Positions 42,257 to 51,407 are shown, counted from the stretch's first letter. The stretch is 64,000 bases of DNA from Methylobacterium planeticum (GCF_008806345.1 NZ_VZZJ01000026.1:1-64000); one strand, 5' to 3'. Notes: generated from the sequence alone by a model not told the origin. Translations and numbers: made by a program.

Positions 42257-43090
42257 ATGAGCGGAACGAACAGAATCGCCCTGATCCTCGGCCTGGGTTT
42301 CCTCTACGCCCCGATCCTCGTCCTCGTGGCCTACTCGTTCAACGCCTCGGCCCTGGTGACGGTCTGGGGCGGGTTCTCGACGCGCTGGTACGGGGTGCTC
42401 CTGGCCGACCGGCCCCTGATCGAGGCGGCCTGGGTCAGCCTGCGGGTGGCCCTGCTGGCGAGCCTGATCGCCACGATCCTGGGTACGCTGGCGGCGCTGG
42501 CCCTGGAGCGGCACGGGCGCTTCGCGGGGCGCGGCCTGTTCACCGGCCTCGTCTACGCCCCGATGGTGATGCCCGAGGTGATCACCGGCCTGTCCCTGCT
42601 GCTGCTCTTCGTCGGGATCGGCCTCGACCGGGGCATCGCCACCATCGTGGTGGCGCACGCGACCTTCGGCACCGGCTTCGTGGCCGTGGTGGCGGCGGCG
42701 CGGCTGAGGGGGCTCGACCGCGCCCTGGAGGAGGCCGCCGCCGATCTCGGGGCCGGCCCGGCCAGGGTGTTCTGGAGCATCACCCTGCCGCTGCTGGCCC
42801 CGGCGCTTGGCGCCGGCTTCCTCCTGGCCTTCACCCTGTCCCTCGACGACCTCGTGATCGCGAGCTTCGTCTCGGGCCCGGGATCCACCACCCTGCCGAT
42901 GCGACTCTACAGCCAGGTCCGGCTCGGGGTGAACCCGGAGATCAACGCGGCCTCGACCCTGCTGATCGGGGCCGTCAGCCTCTTGGTGCTGACGGCCTCC
43001 TGGCTCACCGGGCGGGGGACGGGGGAGGGCGGCAAGGACGACGGCAAGGAAGCCGGCAAGGCGGGCGGCACGGGGCACGCCCCGGCCTGA
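42257..43090 (+). CDS. potC: ABC transporter permease, PotC-like
   Basis: This 277-residue permease has six helices with FLYAPILVLVAYSFNASALV and the coupling segment LEEAAADLGAGPARVFWSIT. LDDLVIASFVSGPGSTTLP is diagnostic of PotC. A GTG at 42245 is an alternative start, but the ATG at 42257 fits the family better. The C-terminus is a Gly/Lys-rich tail. It completes the importer with PotA and PotB; the binding protein must be encoded elsewhere. Confidence 0.88.
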   Translation: MSGTNRIALILGLGFLYAPILVLVAYSFNASALVTVWGGFSTRWYGVLLADRPLIEAAWVSLRVALLASLIATILGTLAALALERHGRFAGRGLFTGLVYAPMVMPEVITGLSLLLLFVGIGLDRGIATIVVAHATFGTGFVAVVAAARLRGLDRALEEAAADLGAGPARVFWSITLPLLAPALGAGFLLAFTLSLDDLVIASFVSGPGSTTLPMRLYSQVRLGVNPEINAASTLLIGAVSLLVLTASWLTGRGTGEGGKDDGKEAGKAGGTGHAPA

Positions 43091-43111
43091 GGCCCGCGCG
43101 GGGCGAGCCGT

Positions 43112-45139
43112 TCAGGGCGCGTAGGCCCGGACCGCGGCGGGCAGGCCGGCGGGTGCCGGGCGCAGGGCCTCCGGCCCCGGCACCGAGCCGCCGCGTCCGC
43201 CCGGATCCGGCGCGGTCTCGTCGCGGCGCGCCGGCCGGATCGAGACGGCGTCCCAGGGGCCGGCGATCTCGAACAGGGCGCCGGCGCGGGGCGCCTCGCC
43301 GCCCGCCGGCGCCCCCGCGACCCGGGGCGCGAGCTCGGCGCGGGCCCGGAAGCGGCGCTCCACCAGAGAGACCTGCCCGCGCAGGCTCGCCGTCAGGGCG
43401 GCGGCCTTGAGGAAGCCCTCGCCGATCTCGCCGACCCCGTCGGCGAAGCGCAGGCTGATCCCGGCCCGCTCGAAGGGGGTGCGGCCGTTGCGGCGGGCGA
43501 GCGCCCCGGGGGCGAGGCGGCCCCGGTGGATCACGTCGGCGAGGTCGAGGCCCGAGATCAGGCCGCCCTCGCTCGCCAGCACCGCGCGCCCGCTGACGCG
43601 CTCGGTCAGCGCCGCGACGTCGCGCCCGACGCTCTCCAGGGCGAATTGCCCCTGCGTGCCCCCGAGCACCCAGCGCGACTGGCCGAGATCGATCAGGAGC
43701 GCCCCGAGGTCGAGCCGGTCGAAGGCCCCTTGCGCCTTCACCTCGGTCTCGGCCTCGTCCGCCTCGGAGGGGGCGAGCGCGATCCGGCCCTTCAGCACGG
43801 CGCCCTGCAGGCTCGCCCGGCCGAGGGAGGCCTCGATCGAGTCGCCGCGCACGAGGACGCTGGCGGCGAGGTCCTCGAGGAGCACGGGGCCGATGCGGCT
43901 GCTGCCGGCGGAGAGGCGCAGGTCGAGGTCGCCCCCGGTCAGGGGCTTGAGGGCGATCGGCCGGTGGGCCGGAGCTTCGCGGGACGCCCCCTCGGCCGGC
44001 CCCTGCGAGGCCTGGACGGCCTCGGGCGACGGGCTTGCGGGCGACGCGCTCGCGGTCGACGGGCTCGCGGACGCCGGGCTGCCCGCGGGCTCGGGCGCCC
44101 CCGGGCCGAACAGGCGCACGAGGCCGCCGACGAGGGGCGAGAGGTTCAGGCTGTCGGCGGCCAGGGTCGCCTGGACGGCGGTGCGCGCCTCCTGGAAGCT
44201 CGCCGAGCCCGCGCCCTCGAGCACGTTGCTGCCGACGCTGACGCGCAGGCTCGGCAGCATCAGGCCCGATCGGGAGGCCTCGAAGCGGCCGTCGAGGGCG
44301 AAGCCCTCGATGAAGGGCGAGAGGGCGACGTCGCGGCCGAGATAGGCCAGGGTCTCGGGCAGCGAGCGGGTCTCGAAGCGGCCCTCGCCGGAGAGCTTCA
44401 GGCCGTCCGCCGCCAGGGTGGCGCTGCCCTGGGTCTCGAGGCTGCCGGCGGGCCATTGGGCGGTCGCCGCGAAGGGGCTCGGGCGGCCCGCCAGGAAGTC
44501 GGTCGGGCGCAGGCCGGTCAGGGCGAAGCGGGCGCTCTCCCCCTTCCAGCGCAGGGTGCCGGCGCCGTCGAGGCTGGCGCTCCACAGGGGCCAGGACAGG
44601 ACGAGGTCGAGGCCCTCCGGGTCCCGGTCGGGCCCCGCCAGGGTGGCGCGGGTCACGGTGACCCGGCGCGGGTGGCTCGTCACCCCTTGGGCGAGGCGCG
44701 CCGAGATCCGGGCCAGGGGTTCGGCCCAGCGGGGATCGTCGAGGCTGCGCGGCGGGGCGATCCGGGCCCCGTCGAGGGCGACGCCACCGATCTCGGCCTG
44801 GCCGGACAGGAGGGCGAGGAGGCTCAGCTCGATGGTGAGGCGCCCGCCCTCGGCCAGGGCCTGGACGGGCTCGGCCGCGCCGGGTCCGGTCGCGCCCGGC
44901 CGGGTCGCCTCCGGGGTCGCGGCGAGGCGGGTGCGGCTGAAGCGGAGATGGGGCAGGGGCAGGAGGGAGAGGTGGGTCGCCCCCTCGGCGGTCAGCGACA
45001 GGCCGTAGGGCTCGAGCCCGCGGCTGACGAAGCGCGCCGCCCCCGGCGTCGCCACCCGCCAGGGCAGGCAGGCGGCACCGAGCCCCGCGACGGCGAGCGC
45101 CCCGATTCCGAGGGCTGGGATGAGGTGGCGCGGCGGCAT
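43112..45139 (-). CDS. AsmA-like outer-membrane assembly/lipid-transport protein
   Basis: This 675-residue protein has an N-terminal membrane anchor (LIPALGIGALAVAGLGAACL) and a long beta-helical AsmA-type body, with RFVSRGLEPYGLSLTAEGAT at the start and the C-terminal GRAVLASEGGLISGLDLADV typical of the AsmA C-terminal domain. A Ser/Pro/Ala-rich low-complexity linker interrupts the middle. AsmA proteins span the periplasm and are linked to phospholipid supply to the outer membrane. The ATG at 45139 has an AGGAGAG site. Confidence 0.82.
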   Translation of the reverse strand: MPPRHLIPALGIGALAVAGLGAACLPWRVATPGAARFVSRGLEPYGLSLTAEGATHLSLLPLPHLRFSRTRLAATPEATRPGATGPGAAEPVQALAEGGRLTIELSLLALLSGQAEIGGVALDGARIAPPRSLDDPRWAEPLARISARLAQGVTSHPRRVTVTRATLAGPDRDPEGLDLVLSWPLWSASLDGAGTLRWKGESARFALTGLRPTDFLAGRPSPFAATAQWPAGSLETQGSATLAADGLKLSGEGRFETRSLPETLAYLGRDVALSPFIEGFALDGRFEASRSGLMLPSLRVSVGSNVLEGAGSASFQEARTAVQATLAADSLNLSPLVGGLVRLFGPGAPEPAGSPASASPSTASASPASPSPEAVQASQGPAEGASREAPAHRPIALKPLTGGDLDLRLSAGSSRIGPVLLEDLAASVLVRGDSIEASLGRASLQGAVLKGRIALAPSEADEAETEVKAQGAFDRLDLGALLIDLGQSRWVLGGTQGQFALESVGRDVAALTERVSGRAVLASEGGLISGLDLADVIHRGRLAPGALARRNGRTPFERAGISLRFADGVGEIGEGFLKAAALTASLRGQVSLVERRFRARAELAPRVAGAPAGGEAPRAGALFEIAGPWDAVSIRPARRDETAPDPGGRGGSVPGPEALRPAPAGLPAAVRAYAP

Positions 45140-45484
45140 TGCTCTCCTGGCAACGGACGCCCGGCACCGGGTGCCGAGCGAGGGAAACCCAACCAAGGAC
45201 CCCGGAGGCCCCGGGACTGTCCGGCCATCCTGGGGTGACCGGCCCCCGGCGACCGCTCCCGGTTGTTTCAGGCCGCCCCCAGCCGTAACCATCCGGTACG
45301 CTCGGGACATTCCCTTAAACGCTTCGGCGGGGTTTGTCTCCACGGCGCGCTTCCTGCGAGCGCGGCGCTTGTGATTCGTGTGCATGACCGGCCCCCCGGC
45401 GCTTGCCGTCCCGGGCGGGCCGGGGCGACGGGCCCGTCGCGCGGCGGACCGGGGCGGGTTGACGGTTCGAGAAGGACGAGTTCG
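45140..45484. other. Intergenic region between divergent genes
   Basis: This 345-bp gap must carry promoters for the AsmA-like gene and the CoA-transferase genes. An AT-richer patch at 45300-45320 may be part of one. A TTGACG element lies at 45459. I see no RNA gene or conserved small frame. Confidence 0.5.
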
Positions 45485-46222
45485 ATGAAGAAGGTTTACT
45501 CCGATGCGACGGCGGCCCTCGCGGGCCTGCTGCGCGACGACATGACGGTGATGTGCGGCGGCTTCGGCCTCTGCGGCATCCCCGACGAGTTGATCGACGC
45601 GGTGCGCGAATCGGGCGTGAAGGGCCTGACCGTCATCTCCAACAATGCCGGCATCGACGGCGTCGGCCTCGGCAAGCTGCTCGACACCCGGCAGGTCGCC
45701 AAGATGATCTCGTCCTATGTCGGCGAGAACAAGGAGTTCGCCCGGCAGTTCCTGGCCGGCGAGCTCGAGATCGAGTTCAACCCGCAGGGCACGCTGGCCG
45801 AGCGCATCCGCGCCGGGGGCGCGGGCATCCCGGCCTTCTTCACCAGGACCGGCGTCGGCACCAAGGTGGCCGAGGGCAAGGAGGTGCGGGCGTTCGACGG
45901 CGAGGACTTCGTGATGGAGCGCGGCCTCTTCGCCGACCTCGCCCTCGTCCACGCCTACCGGGGGGACACCGAGGGCAACCTCGCCTACCGGCTGACCGCC
46001 CGCAACTTCAACCCGATGATGGCGACCGCCGCCAAGATGACGGTGGCGCAGGTGGAGCACCTCGTCGAGCCCGGCGAGATCGACCCCGAGAACATCCACA
46101 CGCCGGGCATCTTCGTGAAGCGCATCGTGCACGTGCCGATCCGCGAGAAGCGCATCGAGCAGCGCACCACCCGCAAGCGCGCCGAGGCGGCGCAGGCGGC
46201 GGCCGGCGGCGGCGCCGTCTGA
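45485..46222 (+). CDS. scoA: 3-oxoacid CoA-transferase subunit A
   Basis: This 245-residue protein is the alpha subunit of a succinyl-CoA:3-oxoacid CoA-transferase-type enzyme. It has CGGFGLCGIPDELIDAV, then VISNNAGIDGVGLGKLL, then GELEIEFNPQGTLAERI and FFTRTGVGT, all standard. The enzyme moves CoA between succinyl-CoA and acetoacetate or 3-oxoadipate. The C-terminus has a basic Arg/Ala tail. It lies 165 bp before the beta subunit gene. Confidence 0.9.
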   Translation: MKKVYSDATAALAGLLRDDMTVMCGGFGLCGIPDELIDAVRESGVKGLTVISNNAGIDGVGLGKLLDTRQVAKMISSYVGENKEFARQFLAGELEIEFNPQGTLAERIRAGGAGIPAFFTRTGVGTKVAEGKEVRAFDGEDFVMERGLFADLALVHAYRGDTEGNLAYRLTARNFNPMMATAAKMTVAQVEHLVEPGEIDPENIHTPGIFVKRIVHVPIREKRIEQRTTRKRAEAAQAAAGGGAV

Positions 46223-46254
46223 GCGTCGGCCCGGACGCCCCGGGCACGCGTCCC

Positions 46255-46306
46255 CCGGACACGCCCCCCCGGACACGCCCCCCGGACACGCGTCCGCCCG
46301 GACACC
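46255..46306. repeat. Irregular tandem repeat between the two CoA-transferase genes
   Basis: CCGGACACG is repeated at 46255, 46269 and 46282, and a variant (CCGGACACC) at 46298. The spacing is irregular, 13 to 16 bp. It lies in the gap between scoA and scoB, so it might affect coupling between subunits. Confidence 0.75.
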
Positions 46307-46387
46307 CTGTTCCCGTCCCCTTCCCCTTCGCCGGGAAGGCCCCGTTCGGCAGCGCGAGCGCGCGCCGCCTCATCAGGAGACTTCATC

Positions 46388-47047
46388 ATGGCCTGGACCC
46401 GCGACCAGATGGCGGCGCGCGCCGCGCGCGAACTCGAGGACGGCTTCTACGTGAACCTCGGCATCGGCATCCCGACGCTGGTGTCGAACTTCATCCCCGA
46501 GGGCATGTCGGTGCAGCTGCAATCGGAGAACGGCATGCTCGGCATGGGCCCGTTCCCCTACGAGGGCGAGGAGGACCCCGACCTCATCAACGCCGGCAAG
46601 CAGACCATCACGGCCCTGCCGACCACGAGCTACTTCTCCTCGGCCGATTCCTTCGGGATGATCCGGGGCGGGCACATCAACCTGTCGATCCTCGGCGCCA
46701 TGCAGGTGGCCCAGAACGGCGACCTCGCCAACTGGATGATCCCGGGCAAGATGGTGAAGGGCATGGGCGGCGCCATGGACCTCGTGGCGGGCGTCAAGCG
46801 CGTCGTCGTGGTGATGGAGCACGTGGCCCGGAACAAGGACGGCTCGGAGAGCCCCAAGCTCCTCAGGGCCTGCGACCTGCCGCTCACCGGCACCCACGTG
46901 GTCGACCTGGTGATCACCGATCTCGGCGTCTTCACCATCGACAAGAAGGGGGAGGGCGGCATGACCCTGATCGAGCTTGCGGACGGCGTCAGCGAGGACG
47001 AGATCCGCACGAAGACCGAGGCCGCCTTCACGGTGGCGCTCGCCTGA
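46388..47047 (+). CDS. scoB: 3-oxoacid CoA-transferase subunit B
   Basis: This 219-residue beta subunit has the active-site Glu in LQSENGMLGMGPFPYEGEED, the upstream FYVNLGIGIPTLVSNFIPEG and the later GGHINLSILGAMQV and WMIPGKMVKGMGGAMDLVAG. The Glu carries CoA during transfer. A GGAGA site precedes the ATG. It pairs with subunit A to form the active enzyme. Confidence 0.92.
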   Translation: MAWTRDQMAARAARELEDGFYVNLGIGIPTLVSNFIPEGMSVQLQSENGMLGMGPFPYEGEEDPDLINAGKQTITALPTTSYFSSADSFGMIRGGHINLSILGAMQVAQNGDLANWMIPGKMVKGMGGAMDLVAGVKRVVVVMEHVARNKDGSESPKLLRACDLPLTGTHVVDLVITDLGVFTIDKKGEGGMTLIELADGVSEDEIRTKTEAAFTVALA

Positions 47048-47314
47048 GGCGTCCCGGGCCGTCCCGGCCCCGGAGGCTCGCGGTTCCGACGGACCGGACG
47101 GCCCTCGACCCGGCTCCCGGCGCGCCGCGGAGGCCGGGCCGGGGGCCGCCTGCCCTGCGGGCCGGGTCGTTTCGGGACGTTTCCGGGCCCGGCGCCGGCC
47201 GCATGGCTAAGCGAAGTTTAAGCCGAATGCTCGAATCCTCGCGACCGCCGGACCCGCGGATCGCGCGTGCCACCGCCCGGCCGGAGTTGCGCAGGGGCAC
47301 GAGGGTGAAGGCGT

Positions 47315-47713
47315 ATGGGTCGCGTATCGACGGCGATGGACAATGTCGTGCCCTTCCGGCGAATCGCCGTGCGGGGCGCCCCGCGTCCGGCGGGGCTCCG
47401 CGAGGGCCAGGCCAAGCGCCGCAGTGACCAGCGCGCCCTGATGGACGCGGTCTACGCCACCGGCAGCCTCGCGGTGGCGGCGGGGGACCGGGACACCAAG
47501 CTCACCGCCTCGCGCCTGCAGGTCTACGGCTTCCTCACCGTCGAGGAGATCGGCGAGGACGGCCTCGGCCGCCGCCTGCGCCCCTCCGAGGCGATCCGCG
47601 CCCGGGCCGAGCGCCCCTGGCGCCTGACCAAGGCCGCCTACGGCGCCGGCCTCGCCGTCACCATCCCGGCCGTGGACGACTTCCTGTTCGAGACCGCGGG
47701 CCTGCCGGCCTGA
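47315..47713 (+). CDS. Conserved hypothetical protein, 132 aa
   Basis: This protein has a basic N-terminus (MDNVVPFRRIAVRGAPRPAG) and a compact domain with QVYGFLTVEEIGEDGLGRR and WRLTKAAYGAGLAVTIPAVD. It may be cytoplasmic and DNA- or RNA-associated by charge, but no motif confirms this. The start could be the ATG at 47336. It is transcribed alone. I do not recognise the family. Confidence 0.6.
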   Translation: MGRVSTAMDNVVPFRRIAVRGAPRPAGLREGQAKRRSDQRALMDAVYATGSLAVAAGDRDTKLTASRLQVYGFLTVEEIGEDGLGRRLRPSEAIRARAERPWRLTKAAYGAGLAVTIPAVDDFLFETAGLPA

Positions 47714-47766
47714 GCCGCGACCTCGCGGGACGCGGCTCACCGCCTGACCGCCACGGCGCCGCGCCC

Positions 47767-47971
47767 CCCTCTCCCGCTCGGGAGAGGGAGCGTGTCGCGC
47801 CGCCCGCGTCTGCCGACCAATCCTCCGGCGACGACGCTGCGCCCCACCTCTCCCGTCCGGGAGAGGTCGAGTCGGCGCAAGCCGACCGGGTGAGGGGTGC
47901 GACTTTTCCGGAAATGTCGCACCCCTCACCCCGGCCCGCTCCGCGGGCAAACCTCTCCCGCACGGGAGAGG
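47767..47971. repeat. Composite array of four hairpins (BIME-like)
   Basis: Four stem-loops lie in 205 bp. Three share the CTCTCCCG-N2-CGGGAGAG core (47767-47788, 47846-47867, 47952-47971). The fourth is a 14-bp stem GTGAGGGGTGCGAC / GTCGCACCCCTCAC (47890-47903 and 47916-47929). This looks like a dispersed palindromic repeat element; it lies between a hypothetical gene and a sugar dehydrogenase gene. Confidence 0.85.
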
Positions 47972-48096
47972 GGGCGCGGCGTGCCACCCGCGCCTGCCGG
48001 CCCGTCGTCCCGGAGCGACGGCCCGCCCCCGCGTCCGGGGACGGCGCGCGATCGTGGATACCGCCGGGCGCGGGGCCCCGCTATGAGGGGCCGGTG

Positions 48097-49431
48097 ATGA
48101 GCGATCCCCGGGACCACCTCGACCGCGCCTTTCTGGCGCGCGATGCCACGATCGGCGTCGTCGGCCTCGGCTATGTCGGGCTGCCGCTCGCCCTGTCGGC
48201 GGTGCGGGCCGGGTTCCGGGTGATCGGGTTCGACGTGAACCCGGACCGGGTGGCGCGCATCAACGCGGGCGAGCCCGTGATCGCCCATCTCGACACCGGG
48301 GCGGTGCGGGCGGCCCTCGACACCGGCCGGTTCCGGGCGAGCCACGACATGGACGGGCTCGGCGCCCCCGACGCGATCCTGATCTGCGTGCCGACGCCGC
48401 TGACGCGCCAGCGCGAGCCCGACCTCTCCTTCGTGCGCGCCACCGCCGCCGACATCGCCCGGCACCTGCGCCCGGGCCAGCTCGTCGTGCTCGAATCGAC
48501 GACCTGGCCCGGCACCACCGAGGAGGTGCTCAAGCCGGTCCTCGAGGCGCGCGGCCTGCGCAGCGGGCGCGACTTCTTCCTTGCCTTCTCGCCGGAGCGC
48601 GAGGACCCGGGCAACCCGACCCACACCCTGGCGAGCACCCCGAAGGTGGTGGGCGGCGACGGGGCGGCGGCGCGCGACCTCGCGGACCGGCTCTACGGGG
48701 CGATCGTGCGCCGCACCGTGCCGGTCTCCTCGACCGCCGCGGCCGAGGCCGTGAAGCTCACCGAGAACATCTTCCGGGCCGTCAACATCGCCCTCGTGAA
48801 CGAGCTGAAGGTCGTCTACGAGGCGCTCGGCATCGACATCTGGGAGGTGATCGAGGCGGCCGCCACCAAGCCCTTCGGCTTCATGGCGTTCGAGCCCGGG
48901 CCCGGGCTCGGCGGCCACTGCATCCCGATCGACCCGTTCTACCTGACCTGGAAGGCCCGGGAGGTCGACGTCGCCACCCGCTTCATCGAGCTCGCCGGGG
49001 AGGTGAACCGGCAGATGCCCCACTACGTGGTCGGCCGCCTCGCCGAGGCCCTCGACCGCCGCGGCGGCCGCGGGCTCGCGGGGGCCGAGATCCTGATCAT
49101 CGGCCTCGCCTACAAGCGCAACGTCGACGACATGCGCGAGAGCCCGGCCCTGAAGCTCACCGAGATCCTGGAGGCGCGGGGCGCCCGGGTCTCCTTCCAC
49201 GATCCCTTCGTGCCCGAGATCCCGCCGACCCGCGAGCACCCGGCCCTGACGGGCCGGCGCTCGCTGCCCCTGGAGCCCGGACTCCTCGCCCGCTCCGCCG
49301 CGACCCTGATCGTCACCGACCACGACGGCATCGACTGGGGCCTGGTGGTCGCGCACGCGCCGCTGGTGGTCGACACCCGCAACGCCTGCGCCCGGGCCGG
49401 GCTCGCCGGCGCCACCATCGTCAAGGCCTGA
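48097..49431 (+). CDS. Nucleotide-sugar (UDP-type) dehydrogenase
   Basis: This 444-residue NAD-dependent dehydrogenase has GVVGLGYVGLPLALSAVRAG (NAD-binding), VPTPLTRQREPDL, FSPEREDPGN and the catalytic C275 in GLGGHCIPIDPFYL. The C-terminal domain starts at LIIGLAYKRNVDDMRESPAL. It oxidises C6 of a UDP-sugar to a uronic acid; WbpA/TviB-like or UDP-glucose dehydrogenases are closest. The ATG at 48097 is preceded by GGGGCC only. It probably supplies surface-glycan precursors, together with the glycosyltransferase operon in this window. Confidence 0.88.
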   Translation: MSDPRDHLDRAFLARDATIGVVGLGYVGLPLALSAVRAGFRVIGFDVNPDRVARINAGEPVIAHLDTGAVRAALDTGRFRASHDMDGLGAPDAILICVPTPLTRQREPDLSFVRATAADIARHLRPGQLVVLESTTWPGTTEEVLKPVLEARGLRSGRDFFLAFSPEREDPGNPTHTLASTPKVVGGDGAAARDLADRLYGAIVRRTVPVSSTAAAEAVKLTENIFRAVNIALVNELKVVYEALGIDIWEVIEAAATKPFGFMAFEPGPGLGGHCIPIDPFYLTWKAREVDVATRFIELAGEVNRQMPHYVVGRLAEALDRRGGRGLAGAEILIIGLAYKRNVDDMRESPALKLTEILEARGARVSFHDPFVPEIPPTREHPALTGRRSLPLEPGLLARSAATLIVTDHDGIDWGLVVAHAPLVVDTRNACARAGLAGATIVKA

Positions 49432-49511
49432 GGCCTGCGCGCGGTGGAGCCCGCGGAAATCCGGGGTGACGCCGGGCCCGGGACCCGGTAGGACTCGGTG
49501 CGCATCGGGCA

Positions 49512-49584
49512 GGGCCTGTAGCTCAATGGTTAGAGCCGACCGCTCATAACGGTCTGGTTGCAGGTTCGAGTCCTGCCGGGCCCA
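49512..49584 (+). tRNA. tRNA with CAT anticodon, probably Ile2
   Basis: The cloverleaf is complete: acceptor GGGCCTG pairs with CGGGCCC, the anticodon arm is GACCG-CTCATAA-CGGTC and the T-arm is CAGGTTCGAGTCCTG. The anticodon CAT reads Met or, with lysidine, isoleucine AUA. The acceptor and arms resemble alphaproteobacterial tRNA-Ile2 more than elongator Met, and it lacks the initiator features. The terminal CCA is not fully encoded. The gene is the probable integration site of the element that follows. Confidence 0.93.
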
Positions 49585-49586
49585 CC
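49556..49586. other. Putative attL at the tRNA 3' end
   Basis: The 3' half of the tRNA is followed immediately by the integrase gene, the classic site for tyrosine-integrase elements. A direct repeat of part of this region should close the element on the right, but it would lie beyond the window. Confidence 0.5.
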
Positions 49587-49652
49587 GATTTTCTGCTAAG
49601 CCACTGCAAACGCTTAACGTTCGTCGACCATGCTGCCTTGCGAAAGGCCGGA

Positions 49653-51407
49653 ATGCATAACAATCTGCATAACATGGACGATGAGAACGTGCCCCTGCCC
49701 AATCACGTGATTCGCCGGAACGGCGTCTTCCAGTACGTGCGACGCATACCGGATGACGTTGCAAGCGCCTTCGCCACGGCCCGCATCCAGCGCTCGTTAA
49801 AGACCCGGATCCCGACCGAGGCGAGGTTGCGCGCAGCCCAGATCGATCAGGAAGTCGAAGAGCAATTTACGAAGGCCCGCCTGAAGCTTGGCTTCCAAGT
49901 CGCGCCTGTGGTGCATGAAGGGTGGACATGGCCCGATTGGGAAAATTTTATCGCCTGGCTTAAGGCGACCTGGATCGATGAAGACCTGCAACTGCGCGCG
50001 AAGGCGATGACGGGTCGGCACCTATCCCGCGATGATGTACCGAACCGGGCCGTCTGGCTGGACGCGTTCGTACTTAAGGAGAGGATCGCGCTTAAAAAAC
50101 GACTTCTCGATATGAGCATTGCCGAGTACGGGCGCGAGCGCATCTCATATCTGCAAACCTATGCGACCCGCCTCGGAGTGACGCTATCGGTTTCCTCTCC
50201 GTACTACGAGCAGATCCTGCGTGGATGCCTGCAAGCCGAACTCAACGCGCTCGATGTCGTCTTCGATCGTGAGGGTGGCAAACCCGTGAGCCACGTCCAT
50301 CCCGATACAATCGACGGACCTTGGCGGCAGAAGACAACACCGATCGATATGACCCCAGAAGTAGTCGCAACCATCTCCGCTGTGACTCGTGGCACCGGCA
50401 AGTCGCTCGATGAATGCATTGACGAGTGGATTCGAGATCGAGTGAGGCTCAAGAAAAAAGTCGACGCTCACCTCGTTGCGGACATGCGGGCGACGATCAA
50501 GCGGTTCGCGGATCTCACCAAAGTTACGGATGTGGGCCTGGTCGAACGCAAACACGTCATCCGCTTTCGCGATCACCTGACGGATCATGCCGGGTACAAG
50601 GTCGCGACCGTCAACAAAAAAACCGGCTTTCTCACCACCATGGTCGCGACGGCGTCCGGTAAAGGCTGGGTCCACAGTGCGATCGAGGGCGGTATCTACA
50701 TTGACGTTCCGGAAGATGAGGACAAGCGCGATTCCTATTCACCGGACGAGCTCAGCCGCATCTTCGCTCATCCCATCTTCCGATCCGGCGAGCGATTGGC
50801 CCGTGTGAAAGCGTGCGGCGAACTCCAATTCTGGCTGCCGCTCATCTCGTGCACGCACGGTTTGATCTCGTCCGAGATTCTTCAGCTTGGCCCTGACACG
50901 ATTTGTAAGCACCCCGACGCCGACGTGTTGTGTTTCAGGGTTACGACGGCAGGGGGACGTGCCATCAAAGCTTACTCCCGGGAGCGGTATGTGCCGATCC
51001 GAAAAGAGCTCTTGTCTCTCGGCTTCCTCGACTTCGTCGAGACAGCACGACAGAAGGGTTGGCGTAGCCTGTGGAGCACCGTTGAAGAGAAGGGAGGCGA
51101 CATCTCAATAGTCTCGAATTACTTCTCGGCATTCTGGAGTGAATTTTCGAGAAGTACGATAGGCATCAAGGAGGAGGACAAGTCTCTTTATTCATTTAGA
51201 CATTCGTTTAAGGACTCCTTAGATTGCGCAAAAATGTCACTGGAAATAAAGCAAGCATTACTGGGTCACTCAGACCCGGGAACAACCGGTCGATATGGGG
51301 CGAAGCGTCGACCTAAACCAGTCGACATAAAACTTCTGAGCCGAACGATCCAAAAACTTGAATGGACGTTTCTCCCATCGATTTTCGGTAGCCAACCGGG
51401 TGAGTAG
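49653..51407 (+). CDS. Tyrosine site-specific integrase
   Basis: This 584-residue protein has an N-terminal DUF6538-type segment (PLPNHVIRRNGVFQYVRRIP), an SAM-like core-binding domain and a C-terminal catalytic domain. R516 and H517 are in YSFRHSFKDSL, H539 in LLGHSDPG and the nucleophile Y548 in TGRYG. The first catalytic Arg, expected in the GLR-x-x-E motif, is Ile (I405 in GLISSEI), and the usual His before R516 is Tyr. The start is uncertain (TTG at 49638 or ATG at 49674 are alternatives). Confidence 0.88.
   Translation: MHNNLHNMDDENVPLPNHVIRRNGVFQYVRRIPDDVASAFATARIQRSLKTRIPTEARLRAAQIDQEVEEQFTKARLKLGFQVAPVVHEGWTWPDWENFIAWLKATWIDEDLQLRAKAMTGRHLSRDDVPNRAVWLDAFVLKERIALKKRLLDMSIAEYGRERISYLQTYATRLGVTLSVSSPYYEQILRGCLQAELNALDVVFDREGGKPVSHVHPDTIDGPWRQKTTPIDMTPEVVATISAVTRGTGKSLDECIDEWIRDRVRLKKKVDAHLVADMRATIKRFADLTKVTDVGLVERKHVIRFRDHLTDHAGYKVATVNKKTGFLTTMVATASGKGWVHSAIEGGIYIDVPEDEDKRDSYSPDELSRIFAHPIFRSGERLARVKACGELQFWLPLISCTHGLISSEILQLGPDTICKHPDADVLCFRVTTAGGRAIKAYSRERYVPIRKELLSLGFLDFVETARQKGWRSLWSTVEEKGGDISIVSNYFSAFWSEFSRSTIGIKEEDKSLYSFRHSFKDSLDCAKMSLEIKQALLGHSDPGTTGRYGAKRRPKPVDIKLLSRTIQKLEWTFLPSIFGSQPGE

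Noticed and set aside
49512..49584. Initiator tRNA-Met
   Set aside because: The first acceptor pair is G-C, not the mismatched pair of bacterial initiators.
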